A DNA stretch of 5,877 nucleotides from an uncultured Prevotellaceae bacterium (GCA_958404085.1 CATXZX010000136.1:1-5877), one strand, 5' to 3'; shown: positions 1 to 5,877, numbered from the stretch's first letter. Notes: generated by a model from the letters alone, not told the origin. Numbers and translations are program-made.

Positions 1-511
1 AAGGGAAAAAGTCGCCTTGCAACTGCACGCCCAAATCGCGGCCGCCGCTTGAGTGTTCGCCTACCCGGTCGCTCATGCCGCTGAGTTTCGAAACAATCTG
101 TGAATAGCTGCCGAACCCCACATTCCACGGATTGTACGGATTCTCAAAGGTAAACGGGCGTTTGAACTGACCGACCTTGATACGCATTTCTTTCCATTTC
201 TGCCATTCGACAAAAGCATCCAACGCCCGTGGTCCTTTATCGTCGCCCGGTGCGCCGCTCATTTCAGCTTGGATTTTGTAATAGAAATCATCGAAACAGT
301 GTCCGTCCAGGTAAAGACGGATAAAGCGTAAATCGAGACCGCCATTCTGATCCTTTCCTTTTTGGTCGTTCCAATCATATTTCCCAATAAAATATCCGCC
401 AAGTTTGACGTCCGAACTGGCGAACCACTTGCCTTTCTGTGCATGCAGCCGATTGGGAATAAGGCAGATGAAAATAGCAGAAAGCGTGATGAGGATTTTT
501 TTTGTTGACAT
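1..511 (-). CDS. Porin of the phosphate-selective porin O/P family, C-terminal part cut off by window edge
   Basis: Reading the minus strand from ATG at 511 gives 170 uninterrupted residues to the window edge. Residues 1-25 look like a Sec signal peptide: a KK n-region, a hydrophobic stretch ILITLSAIFICLI, and a likely cleavage after LHA. The mature part alternates polar and aromatic residues as expected of beta strands and carries VGQFKRPFTFEN (113-124) and GGRDLGVQLQGDF (156-168). Both match the Porin_O_P pattern of a GQFK-PF-E strand followed by a RD-GVQL-G strand. Family members are about 380-450 residues, so over half is missing here. It should form an outer-membrane beta-barrel channel. 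The family is named for Pseudomonas OprP/OprO, but in Bacteroidota the substrate is usually unknown, so phosphate selectivity should not be assumed. The start is supported by the signal peptide and by a promoter box about 30 bases upstream. Confidence 0.85.
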   Translation of the reverse strand, partial: MSTKKILITLSAIFICLIPNRLHAQKGKWFASSDVKLGGYFIGKYDWNDQKGKDQNGGLDLRFIRLYLDGHCFDDFYYKIQAEMSGAPGDDKGPRALDAFVEWQKWKEMRIKVGQFKRPFTFENPYNPWNVGFGSYSQIVSKLSGMSDRVGEHSSGGRDLGVQLQGDFFP

Positions 512-541
512 ACTTTTTCGATAAATGTTGTTTCCGGGGTG

Positions 542-549
542 CAAAATTA
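542..549 (-). promoter_or_regulatory. Likely Bacteroidota -7 box for the porin gene
   Basis: The minus strand reads TAATTTTG, a full match to the Bacteroidota -7 consensus TAnnTTTG, 30 bases before the porin ATG. Transcription would start around 535, giving a leader of about 24 bases ending in an A-rich stretch (CGAAAAAGT) before the start codon. The expected upstream TTTG (-33) is not evident; that area is only T-rich (around 555-575). The match to the -7 box and its placement are what support the call. Confidence 0.45.
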
Positions 550-639
550 GGTAGAAAAAGGAAAATAAAAAGGCTGTAACGTCCATTAAATCCGGATTTC
601 ATGCACAACAAACGTATCCAGACAGGAAACCGAATGAGG

Positions 640-661
640 AAAAAACATAGCCCAGTCTATG
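640..661 (-). terminator. Probable intrinsic terminator downstream of the glycosidase remnant
   Basis: On the minus strand CATAG, loop ACTGGG, CTATG is followed at once by six T residues (640-645). The stem grows to seven pairs if an outer G-U and A-U pair are allowed. It lies about 100 bases past the stop of the glycosidase remnant and ahead of the porin promoter, so it would separate the two minus-strand genes. The stem is short and only moderately GC-rich, so efficiency is uncertain. Confidence 0.45.
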
Positions 662-679
662 CTTTATGAGTATAAAGCA
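660..679. repeat. Perfect 8-bp inverted repeat with 4-base loop
   Basis: TGCTTTAT, GAGT, ATAAAGCA form a perfect hairpin in the gap between the glycosidase remnant and the porin gene. It shares two bases (660-661) with the neighbouring stem-loop at 646-661, so the two hairpins could compete or stack. No T run follows it on the plus strand. It may belong to the minus-strand 3' end as an RNA-stabilising or bipartite terminator structure. Confidence 0.4.
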
Positions 680-759
680 CGGAGTAGTCCGAACGGCGCT
701 TACTGCGTTTTGTGTAAGTGTATGAATTTACCTGAATATGGAGACGAGCGGTAGAATCC

Positions 760-1512
760 TTATAACAAGTCTTTCGCTGAAAAGGGATAAATATGCGTTC
801 CGCTTTTCACCTTAATCTGTTTACCGTTTACGTGCAAGCTGTAAGGTTTGTTGCTGGTTATTTCGATATGGGCCTTGTCCGCATGATAAATAATGTCCGT
901 CTGTACGTTGCCGAAGCGGAAATTGCGCAATCCGTGTGTGCCGTTTTTACGTTTCAAAGACCACGTAATTGTATTTGTCAGGGCATTGGCCTGACGGAAT
1001 CCCATTATATTTTCTATAAAGAGAGAAATGGGCCCAAGCGCCGACCAACCGCAAAAATCAGGGCGGGCACGACGTCCATGTTCTGTAGAGGGGCTGTCGG
1101 AAGAAGGATTGTAGCACTCCCATATCGTGTGGGGAGATACGGCGTGGAAGGTACGCAACTGTAGACGAACTACTTTTTCGGCCAATTCGTCCGCCAGTTC
1201 GTAGTAACCGTATTTTTCCAACGCTTTTGTTCCCATATAGGCCGTTGGAAGCCAGATACCACCACGCCAATAATCACCGGTAGCGTCGTTATAATCTTTG
1301 TCCTGGCGCGAAAGCGTCACCCACGGGCGCTCTCCGCCCAAATATTGCCCGGACCGCAAGTAACTGACCATACGTTCGGCTTGTTTTTTAGAAGGAATGC
1401 CGGCTAACATCGCCCAAAAAGAGGCCGGTGTCATGATACGGCACGGCTTCCCCGTTTTTATGCTGACGTCATAGTAAAAACCATCCTGCTCATCCCAATA
1501 GCGCTTATTCAC
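760..1512 (-). pseudogene. C-terminal fragment of a trehalase-like (GH63-type) glycoside hydrolase
   Basis: This 250-residue open frame (GTG start at 1512) is the downstream half of a glycosidase, not a complete protein. It begins NKRYWDEQDGFYYD, a helix found in the middle of (alpha/alpha)6-barrel glycosidases. It continues with DYWRGGIWLPTAY (80-92), TIWECYNP (129-136, where E132 is the likely catalytic base region) and GWSALGPI (155-162). Together these are the conserved C-terminal half of the GH63/MGH1-like catalytic fold. The last 70 or so residues look like a small beta domain. The same frame reads upstream of the GTG as sensible family sequence (YENIKRTV) up to the A5 tract at 1534-1538, where it joins the frame of the preceding fragment. 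The GTGA overlap therefore reflects a frameshift rather than two coupled genes. The exact substrate cannot be told from the sequence; alpha-glucoside or alpha-mannoside type sugars are typical of the fold. Confidence 0.75.
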
Positions 1513-1994
1513 CGTACGTTTGATATTTTCATATTTTTGCGATGCCAGATACGAGCTTGTTCTTTGTCTCCCGATACACGAAACAACTCGGAAATATGCA
1601 GGGCCGCAAGTGCCTGCTGACTGATGGCATCAATCCACATGACATTTCCATAGCCACCGGCATCGCGGCCACGTGGCGTATTGTCCATGCCGCTGGCTCC
1701 TCCGGTCCATGTGTAACCGATAATGGATCCGTCGGATGCTTTTATTACATCGCGATAAATAGGATTATAAGATGGCGACACATAGGGATTTACATTTCCC
1801 TTGGCAATGGTATCAAAATAAACGAAATGTTTCTGAAGGTACTGTTTCTCATACAATACTTTATTTATTTGTTCCTTGTCTCCTGTAAAAAGATAGTTCT
1901 CATGTTCAACCCACGCGAACAGGGGAGGATTGTCGCGTAGGTGGATAAGCAGCGGCGTACGTACATGGTCGTGAATGGGTACGTAATAATTCAT
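1509..1994 (-). pseudogene. Central fragment of the same trehalase-like glycoside hydrolase
   Basis: These 161 residues form the front half of the (alpha/alpha)6 catalytic region. Visible are NPPLFAWVEHENYLFTGDK (22-40), a core helix of GH63-like enzymes, and GGASGMDNTPRGRD (98-111), where D104 matches the usual general-acid aspartate. YGNVMWIDAISQQALAALHISELF follows, and a SGDKEQARIWHRK helix leads into the break. After that the frame decays to NMKISNVR and stops at 1509. Adding one A to the A5 tract (T5 at 1534-1538 on the plus strand) restores HRKKYENIKRTVNKRYWDE and one continuous protein with the downstream fragment. The ATG at 1994 is unlikely to be the original start: the frame continues upstream as TYTYPGKETL to a TGA at 2025-2027, and the N-terminal region expected of this family is absent. 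Splitting of the two catalytic halves means the gene is very probably dead unless the frameshift is a sequencing error or is reversible. Confidence 0.75.
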
Positions 1995-2156
1995 TAACGT
2001 TTCCTTTCCGGGATATGTATATGTTCAACGAAGCACAAACCAGTCGACTTTTTCAGGAGCGGATAAATACCATGTGTAAATATCAAGAAAAACAGGACGC
2101 AATGTGGTGGATATTTGTATTTTTTGTACCTTTGCAAGAAATTTGATTTCAGACAT
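1995..2156 (-). pseudogene. Possible 5' remnant of the glycosidase, crossed by a stop codon
   Basis: In the frame of the central fragment, ten further residues (TYTYPGKETL) lie before a TGA at 2025-2027. Past that stop the same frame stays open for 43 codons as far as an ATG at 2156, including RPVFLDIYTWYLSAPEKVD, which looks protein-like. This suggests coding sequence that has picked up a nonsense mutation, but a short open stretch can arise by chance and I do not recognise a family motif in it. The ATG lies on the opposite strand of the purF-like start codon (shared CATG), which favours coincidence for that end. The promoter of the purF-like gene sits inside this stretch. Confidence 0.3.
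2103..2134 (+). promoter_or_regulatory. Likely promoter of the purF-like/carA/carB operon
   Basis: TACCTTTG at 2127-2134 is a perfect match to the Bacteroidota -7 box TAnnTTTG. About 20 bases upstream lies TGTG (2103-2106), a weak version of the -33 TTTG. Transcription would begin near 2141, about 14 bases before the ATG at 2155. This location argues that the longer reading frame, opening with GTG at 2104, starts upstream of the transcript and is not used. Confidence 0.6.
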
Positions 2157-4062
2157 GGAACAGCTTAAACATGAATGTGGCGTTGCAATGGTTCGTTTGC
2201 TGAAACCGTTATCATATTATCAGGAAAAATACGGAACATGGATGTATGGCCTGAATAAATTGTACCTGATGATGGAGAAGCAACATAACCGTGGGCAAGA
2301 AGGAGCCGGTTTGGCCAGCGTAAAGTTGGCATCACTTCCGGGAGAAGAATATATGTTTCGTGAACGAGCGTTGGGAACAACAGCTATATCAGAAATCTTT
2401 TCATCAATTTATAAGCAATACCAGGGATTACCAAAGGAGCAATTGTCGGATGCAAAATATGCAGAACGTTATTTGCCTTTTGCTGGAGAAATTTATATGG
2501 GCCACCTCCGTTATTCGACAACGGGAAAGAGTGGCCCTTCTTATGTTCATCCGTTCTTGCGTCGCGACGGCTGGCGGGCCCGGAATCTCTGTATTTGCGG
2601 AAACTTCAATATGACGAATGTCGATGAGATTTTTTCGCATATAACAGCAGACGGACAACACCCCCGGGTATTCTCGGACACATTCATATTGCTCGAACAA
2701 CTGGTACATCGCCTTGACCGCGAAAGTGACCGCCTTTACAAAGAGGCTTGCGGAAAACAGTTGCAAGGGACAGATATTACGCAATATATCGAAAACCACT
2801 TGGATATAACGAACGTCCTGCGTCAGACATCGGATATTTGGGATGGTGGATATGTCATCTGCGGCCTGACCGGAAGTGGTGAAATGTTTGCCCAACGGGA
2901 CCCGTGGGGCATTCGTCCCGCATTCTGGTACAAAGATGACGAAATCCTGGTGCTGGCATCGGAGAGACCAGTTATTCAAACAGCGCTCAACGTTGAGATT
3001 GCCGACGTTCACGAGTTGAATCCCGGACAGGCCATTGTTGTCCATAAAAACGGGGAAATGGAAATTCAACAGATTCTGCCTCCCCAAAAGATAAAACAGT
3101 GTTCTTTCGAGCGAATTTACTTTAGTAGAGGAAGCGACGAGGACATTTACCAGGAACGCAAGAAACTCGGATGTCAATTGGTGGAACCGATTCTGAAAGC
3201 TATCGACTACGACGTGCGTCATACGGTGTTCTCCTATATACCGAATACCGCCGAATCGGCCTTTTACGGATTGATAGAAGGATTCGAGTCTTATGTAAAT
3301 CAGCAAAAAATCCAAAAACTGAGTCGGATGAAACATGTGCCGACCAACGACGAACTGACTCAGATATTGAATGAAAAGGTCCGCTGTGAGAAGGTTGCAT
3401 GGAAAGACATAAAGATGCGTACTTTTATTGCGGAAGGCAATACCCGTAATGATATGGTGGCTCACGTTTATGATATTACCTACGGATGTCTGGAACCCTA
3501 TGTAGACAATCTCGTCATCATAGACGATAGTATTGTTCGGGGAACAACTTTGCGCGAAAGTATCATTCGTATCTTGGATCGTCTGCATCCGAAAAAACTG
3601 GTTATCGTATCTTCGTCCCCGCAGGTCCGTTTCCCCGATTATTACGGTATCGATATGGCGAGACTTGATGAGTTTATTGCATTCAAAGTAGCTATTGAAT
3701 TGCTGAAAGAAGAAGGAAAAGAATCACTGATAATGGATGTGTATGCTAAGTGTAAGCAACAACAGAATTATCCGAAGGAGAAAATCCTCAATTATGTAAA
3801 GGAAATATACGCCCCCTTCAGTGATGAGGAAATTTCACGTAAGATGGCTGATATATTACGACATAAGGACGTAAAAACGGATATATCCATCGTATTCCAG
3901 TCGATTGAAGGACTACGTGCGGCATGCCCCGGCCATACGGGTGACTGGTATTTCAGCGGCGATTATCCTACTGCCGGAGGAAATAAACGCGTCAACCAGG
4001 CTTATATAGACTATATTGAAAATGTATATGCAAATAACACTAAAATAGAAATCACACACTGA
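2155..4062 (+). CDS. purF: Amidophosphoribosyltransferase (PurF family), long Bacteroidales form
   Basis: This 635-residue protein would transfer the amide nitrogen of glutamine to PRPP to give phosphoribosylamine, the first step of purine synthesis, in the cytoplasm. The N-terminal half is an Ntn glutamine amidotransferase. It has nucleophile Cys8 in HECGV, HNRGQEGAG (44-52), GHLRYSTTG (116-124), a GNFNMTN loop (149-155) and DPWGIRP (249-255). The C-terminal half is a phosphoribosyltransferase: FERIYFSRG (318-326), YIPNTAESAFYG (361-372), PRPP loop VIIDDSIVRGTT (454-465) and SGDYPTAGG (601-609). ATG 2155 places Cys8 after a short leader, like the propeptide of B. subtilis PurF; the frame opens at GTG 2104, but that lies upstream of the promoter. 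It is 130-165 residues longer than E. coli or B. subtilis PurF, with extra segments near 376-420 and 513-595. The usual NGN oxyanion loop reads NFN, and the iron-sulfur ligand CxxC is replaced. A paralogue with an altered role is possible, since the gene is linked to carAB. Confidence 0.88.
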   Translation: MEQLKHECGVAMVRLLKPLSYYQEKYGTWMYGLNKLYLMMEKQHNRGQEGAGLASVKLASLPGEEYMFRERALGTTAISEIFSSIYKQYQGLPKEQLSDAKYAERYLPFAGEIYMGHLRYSTTGKSGPSYVHPFLRRDGWRARNLCICGNFNMTNVDEIFSHITADGQHPRVFSDTFILLEQLVHRLDRESDRLYKEACGKQLQGTDITQYIENHLDITNVLRQTSDIWDGGYVICGLTGSGEMFAQRDPWGIRPAFWYKDDEILVLASERPVIQTALNVEIADVHELNPGQAIVVHKNGEMEIQQILPPQKIKQCSFERIYFSRGSDEDIYQERKKLGCQLVEPILKAIDYDVRHTVFSYIPNTAESAFYGLIEGFESYVNQQKIQKLSRMKHVPTNDELTQILNEKVRCEKVAWKDIKMRTFIAEGNTRNDMVAHVYDITYGCLEPYVDNLVIIDDSIVRGTTLRESIIRILDRLHPKKLVIVSSSPQVRFPDYYGIDMARLDEFIAFKVAIELLKEEGKESLIMDVYAKCKQQQNYPKEKILNYVKEIYAPFSDEEISRKMADILRHKDVKTDISIVFQSIEGLRAACPGHTGDWYFSGDYPTAGGNKRVNQAYIDYIENVYANNTKIEITH

Positions 4063-5138
4063 TGAGAAACGTAACACTTATCCTTGACGACGGGAGCCAT
4101 TTTCATGGCAAGTCGTTTGGTTATGAAAAACCTGTGGCGGGCGAAGTTGTGTTTAATACCGCAATGATGGGTTATCCGGAGAGTCTGACAGATCCGTCAT
4201 ACGCAGGCCAATTAATGACATTGACGTATCCGTTGGTAGGAAATTATGGCGTGCCACCATTCAGCGTAGAGCCCAATGGACTTGCTACCTTTATGGAGAG
4301 TAATAAAATATACGCTTCAGCTATCATCGTGAGCGATTATAGTGAGGAATACAGCCATTGGAATGCTGTAGAAAGTCTGTCTAGTTGGCTGAAACGTGAG
4401 CAGGTACCAGGCATCACTGGTATCGACACACGGCAACTGACAAAGACATTACGCGAACATGGCGTAATGATGGGGAAAATCATATTCGACGATGAACCCG
4501 AAAATATACCGTCGGCAACATATGAAGGCGTAAATTATGTGGAAATGGTTTCATGCAAAGAAATTATCCGCTACAATGAAGGTGCCGGTAAGAAAGTTGT
4601 ATTGGTCGACTGCGGAGTAAAAAACAATATCATCCGTAATTTGCTGACCCGAGGGGTTGAAGTGATCCGCGTTCCGTGGGATTATGATTTCAACGACCTG
4701 GATTTTGACGGTTTGTTCCTGGCCAATGGTCCTGGCGACCCTGATATGTGCGAGGCGACGGTTGAAAATATCCGTAAATTCCTGGCAAACACGAACATTC
4801 GCCCGTGTATGGGTATTTGTATGGGTAATCAGTTGCTTTCAAAGGCAGCCGGTGCATCTATCTACAAATTAAAATACGGCCACCGCAGCCATAATCAACC
4901 TGTCCGCCAACTGGGGACGAACAGATGCTTCGTAACAAGCCAGAATCACGGTTACGCAGTAGACAGCGAGACTTTGCCTGCTGACTGGGAGCCGATGTTC
5001 GTCAACATGAACGACGGTTCGAACGAAGGTATCCGTCATAAAACAAACCCGTGGTTCAGTGCGCAATTCCATCCGGAAGCATGTAGCGGCCCCGTAGATA
5101 CAGAGTTCTTATTTGATGACTTTATTCAGCTACTTTAG
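4062..5138 (+). CDS. carA: Carbamoyl-phosphate synthase small subunit (glutamine amidotransferase)
   Basis: CarA hydrolyses glutamine and channels ammonia to CarB for carbamoyl phosphate, used in pyrimidine and arginine synthesis. The 358 residues match the family length (E. coli 382). The N-terminal CPSase domain (about 1-150) has GEVVFNTAMMGYPESLTDPSY (27-47) and GITGIDTR (117-124). The class I glutamine amidotransferase domain (about 178-358) has LANGPGDP (220-227), nucleophile C253 in GICMGNQ, TSQNHGYAV (292-300) and the catalytic pair H337 and E339 in QFHPE. The elbow reads GICMGNQ where E. coli has GICLGHQ, so an Asn replaces that histidine. The ATG shares its A with the TGA of the upstream purF-like gene (TGATG), indicating translational coupling in one operon. 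Sequence after the nucleophile follows the animal CAD form closely (NDGSNEGI, LPADW). Confidence 0.95.
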   Translation: MRNVTLILDDGSHFHGKSFGYEKPVAGEVVFNTAMMGYPESLTDPSYAGQLMTLTYPLVGNYGVPPFSVEPNGLATFMESNKIYASAIIVSDYSEEYSHWNAVESLSSWLKREQVPGITGIDTRQLTKTLREHGVMMGKIIFDDEPENIPSATYEGVNYVEMVSCKEIIRYNEGAGKKVVLVDCGVKNNIIRNLLTRGVEVIRVPWDYDFNDLDFDGLFLANGPGDPDMCEATVENIRKFLANTNIRPCMGICMGNQLLSKAAGASIYKLKYGHRSHNQPVRQLGTNRCFVTSQNHGYAVDSETLPADWEPMFVNMNDGSNEGIRHKTNPWFSAQFHPEACSGPVDTEFLFDDFIQLL

Positions 5139-5140
5139 TC

Positions 5141-5158
5141 GAATAAAATTATTTATTC
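5141..5158. repeat. Perfect 7-bp AT-rich inverted repeat between carA and carB
   Basis: GAATAAA, ATTA, TTTATTC fill nearly half of the 39-base gap between the carA stop and the carB ATG. The stem has a single G-C pair, so any RNA hairpin would be weak and is not a convincing terminator. It ends 19 bases before the carB start. Confidence 0.35.
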
Positions 5159-5177
5159 ACCAGGAATTAAGAGTATT

Positions 5178-5877
5178 ATGAAGGAAAAAGAAATAAAAAA
5201 AGTTCTGTTGTTAGGTTCTGGCGCCCTGAAAATCGGTGAAGCTGGAGAGTTTGATTATTCCGGCTCGCAGGCTTTGAAAGCCCTGAAGGAAGAAGGAATT
5301 GAGACTATTCTGATTAATCCCAATATCGCTACCGTCCAAACGAGTGAAGGGGTTGCCGACCAAATCTATTTTTTACCCGTAACACCGTTCTTTGTTGAAA
5401 AAGTTATCGAAAAAGAGCGCCCGCAAGGTATTATGCTGGCTTTCGGTGGTCAAACAGCACTGAATTGCGGTGTAGAGCTTTATCAAGGCGGAATACTTGA
5501 GAAATATGATGTGGAAGTCTTAGGTACTCCGGTCCGGGCCATTATGGATACGGAAGACCGGGAACTCTTTGTCGACAAACTCAAGGAAATTGATGTAAAG
5601 ACGATTAAAAGTGAAGCCTGCGAGAACATAGAAGCCGCCCGCAAGGCTGCACAAGAATTAGGTTATCCCATCATTATCCGTGCCGCCTACGCTTTGGGAG
5701 GATTGGGGTCCGGATTCTGCGATAACGAAAAGGAACTCGACAAACTGGCCGAAAAGGCATTCTCTTTTTCTCCGCAGGTTTTGGTGGAAAAAAGCCTGAA
5801 AGGGTGGAAAGAAATCGAATACGAAGTAGTGCGCGACCGTTACGACAACTGTATAACGGTATGTAATATGGAAAATT
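5178..5877 (+). CDS. carB: Carbamoyl-phosphate synthase large subunit, N-terminal part cut off by window edge
   Basis: The 233 residues visible are the start of a protein normally about 1070 long. CarB makes carbamoyl phosphate from bicarbonate, two ATP and ammonia passed on from CarA. The pre-ATP-grasp domain opens with VLLLGSGALKIGEAGEFDYSG (9-29), followed by LINPNIATVQTSEGVAD and AFGGQTALNCGVEL. The first ATP-grasp domain then begins, with TEDRELFVDKLKEI, IIRAAYALGGLGSG (the glycine-rich ATP loop) and LVEKSLKGWKEIEYEVVRD, ending in NCITVCNMEN at the edge. These signatures resemble human CPS1 and CAD (SIGQAGEFDYSG, NPNIASVQT, AYALGGLGSG, ATEDRQLF) more than E. coli CarB (VIGQACEFDYSG, FTMGGSGGG). 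The start ATG at 5178 gives the usual short N-terminus before the first beta strand. It follows carA by 39 bases in the same operon. The C-terminal regulatory domain, which would show effector control, is outside the window. Confidence 0.95.
   Translation, partial: MKEKEIKKVLLLGSGALKIGEAGEFDYSGSQALKALKEEGIETILINPNIATVQTSEGVADQIYFLPVTPFFVEKVIEKERPQGIMLAFGGQTALNCGVELYQGGILEKYDVEVLGTPVRAIMDTEDRELFVDKLKEIDVKTIKSEACENIEAARKAAQELGYPIIIRAAYALGGLGSGFCDNEKELDKLAEKAFSFSPQVLVEKSLKGWKEIEYEVVRDRYDNCITVCNMEN

Noticed and set aside
259..611. Two minus-strand open frames of 61 and 78 codons
   Set aside because: They are out-of-frame shadows of the porin gene; the porin frame carries the signal peptide and family motifs.
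793..1164. 123-codon plus-strand open frame
   Set aside because: Antisense to the conserved glycosidase C-terminal fragment, with no protein-like motif.
1509..1512. GTGA overlap read as translational coupling of two glycosidase genes
   Set aside because: Conserved family sequence continues upstream of the GTG in the downstream frame, and the two pieces are halves of one catalytic domain, so a frameshift explains it better.
1542..1940. 132-codon plus-strand open frame
   Set aside because: Antisense to the conserved glycosidase central fragment, with no family signal.
2104..2154. Upstream GTG start extending the purF-like protein by 17 residues
   Set aside because: The extension crosses the TACCTTTG promoter box and reads as unusual sequence; the ATG at 2155 gives the short leader expected before the catalytic cysteine.
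2428..3588. 386-codon open frame on the minus strand opposite the purF-like gene
   Set aside because: It lies wholly antisense to a clearly conserved gene, has no recognisable motif, and long antisense frames arise easily from the codon pattern of the sense strand.
4869..5072. 67-codon minus-strand open frame opposite carA
   Set aside because: Antisense to highly conserved carA sequence, with no independent support.
5136..5177. Transcription terminator between carA and carB
   Set aside because: The hairpin has one G-C pair and no T run after it, and the genes belong together functionally.

Overview
The window looks like chromosomal DNA from a member of the Bacteroidales (Bacteroides, Parabacteroides or a near relative). 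Three things point there: a Porin_O_P-type outer-membrane porin, Bacteroidota-type TAnnTTTG promoter boxes with no strong Shine-Dalgarno sequences, and a long PurF-like protein fused head-to-tail with carA and carB. This placement is inferred from sequence character, not from a database search.

Left part (1-2156, minus strand). At 1-511 is the 5' part of a porin gene that runs off the left edge. It is preceded by a 248-base gap (512-759) holding a likely porin promoter box and a likely intrinsic terminator for the gene upstream. At 760-1994, with a possible trace up to about 2156, lie the broken remains of a trehalase-like/GH63-type (alpha/alpha)6 glycoside hydrolase. Its reading frame is split by a frameshift at an A5 tract (T5 on the + strand, 1534-1538), crossed by an in-frame TGA at 2025-2027, and cut short at the 5' end by the neighbouring purF-like gene.

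Right part (2127-5877, plus strand). A TACCTTTG box at 2127-2134 sits just ahead of a tightly packed operon: a 635-residue PurF-family amidotransferase/phosphoribosyltransferase, carA (start overlaps the purF stop by one base, TGATG), and carB after a 39-base gap, running off the right edge. CarA and CarB form carbamoyl-phosphate synthetase, which feeds pyrimidine and arginine synthesis; the PurF homologue would make phosphoribosylamine for purines. The operon therefore joins two glutamine-hydrolysing entry steps of nucleotide synthesis.

No RNA genes, CRISPR arrays or insertion sequences were seen. The window is mostly ordinary housekeeping DNA. The points most worth a second look are the decayed glycosidase, the altered oxyanion-loop motif and insertions of the PurF homologue, and the strong resemblance of CarA and CarB to the animal CAD/CPS1 type rather than the E. 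coli type.
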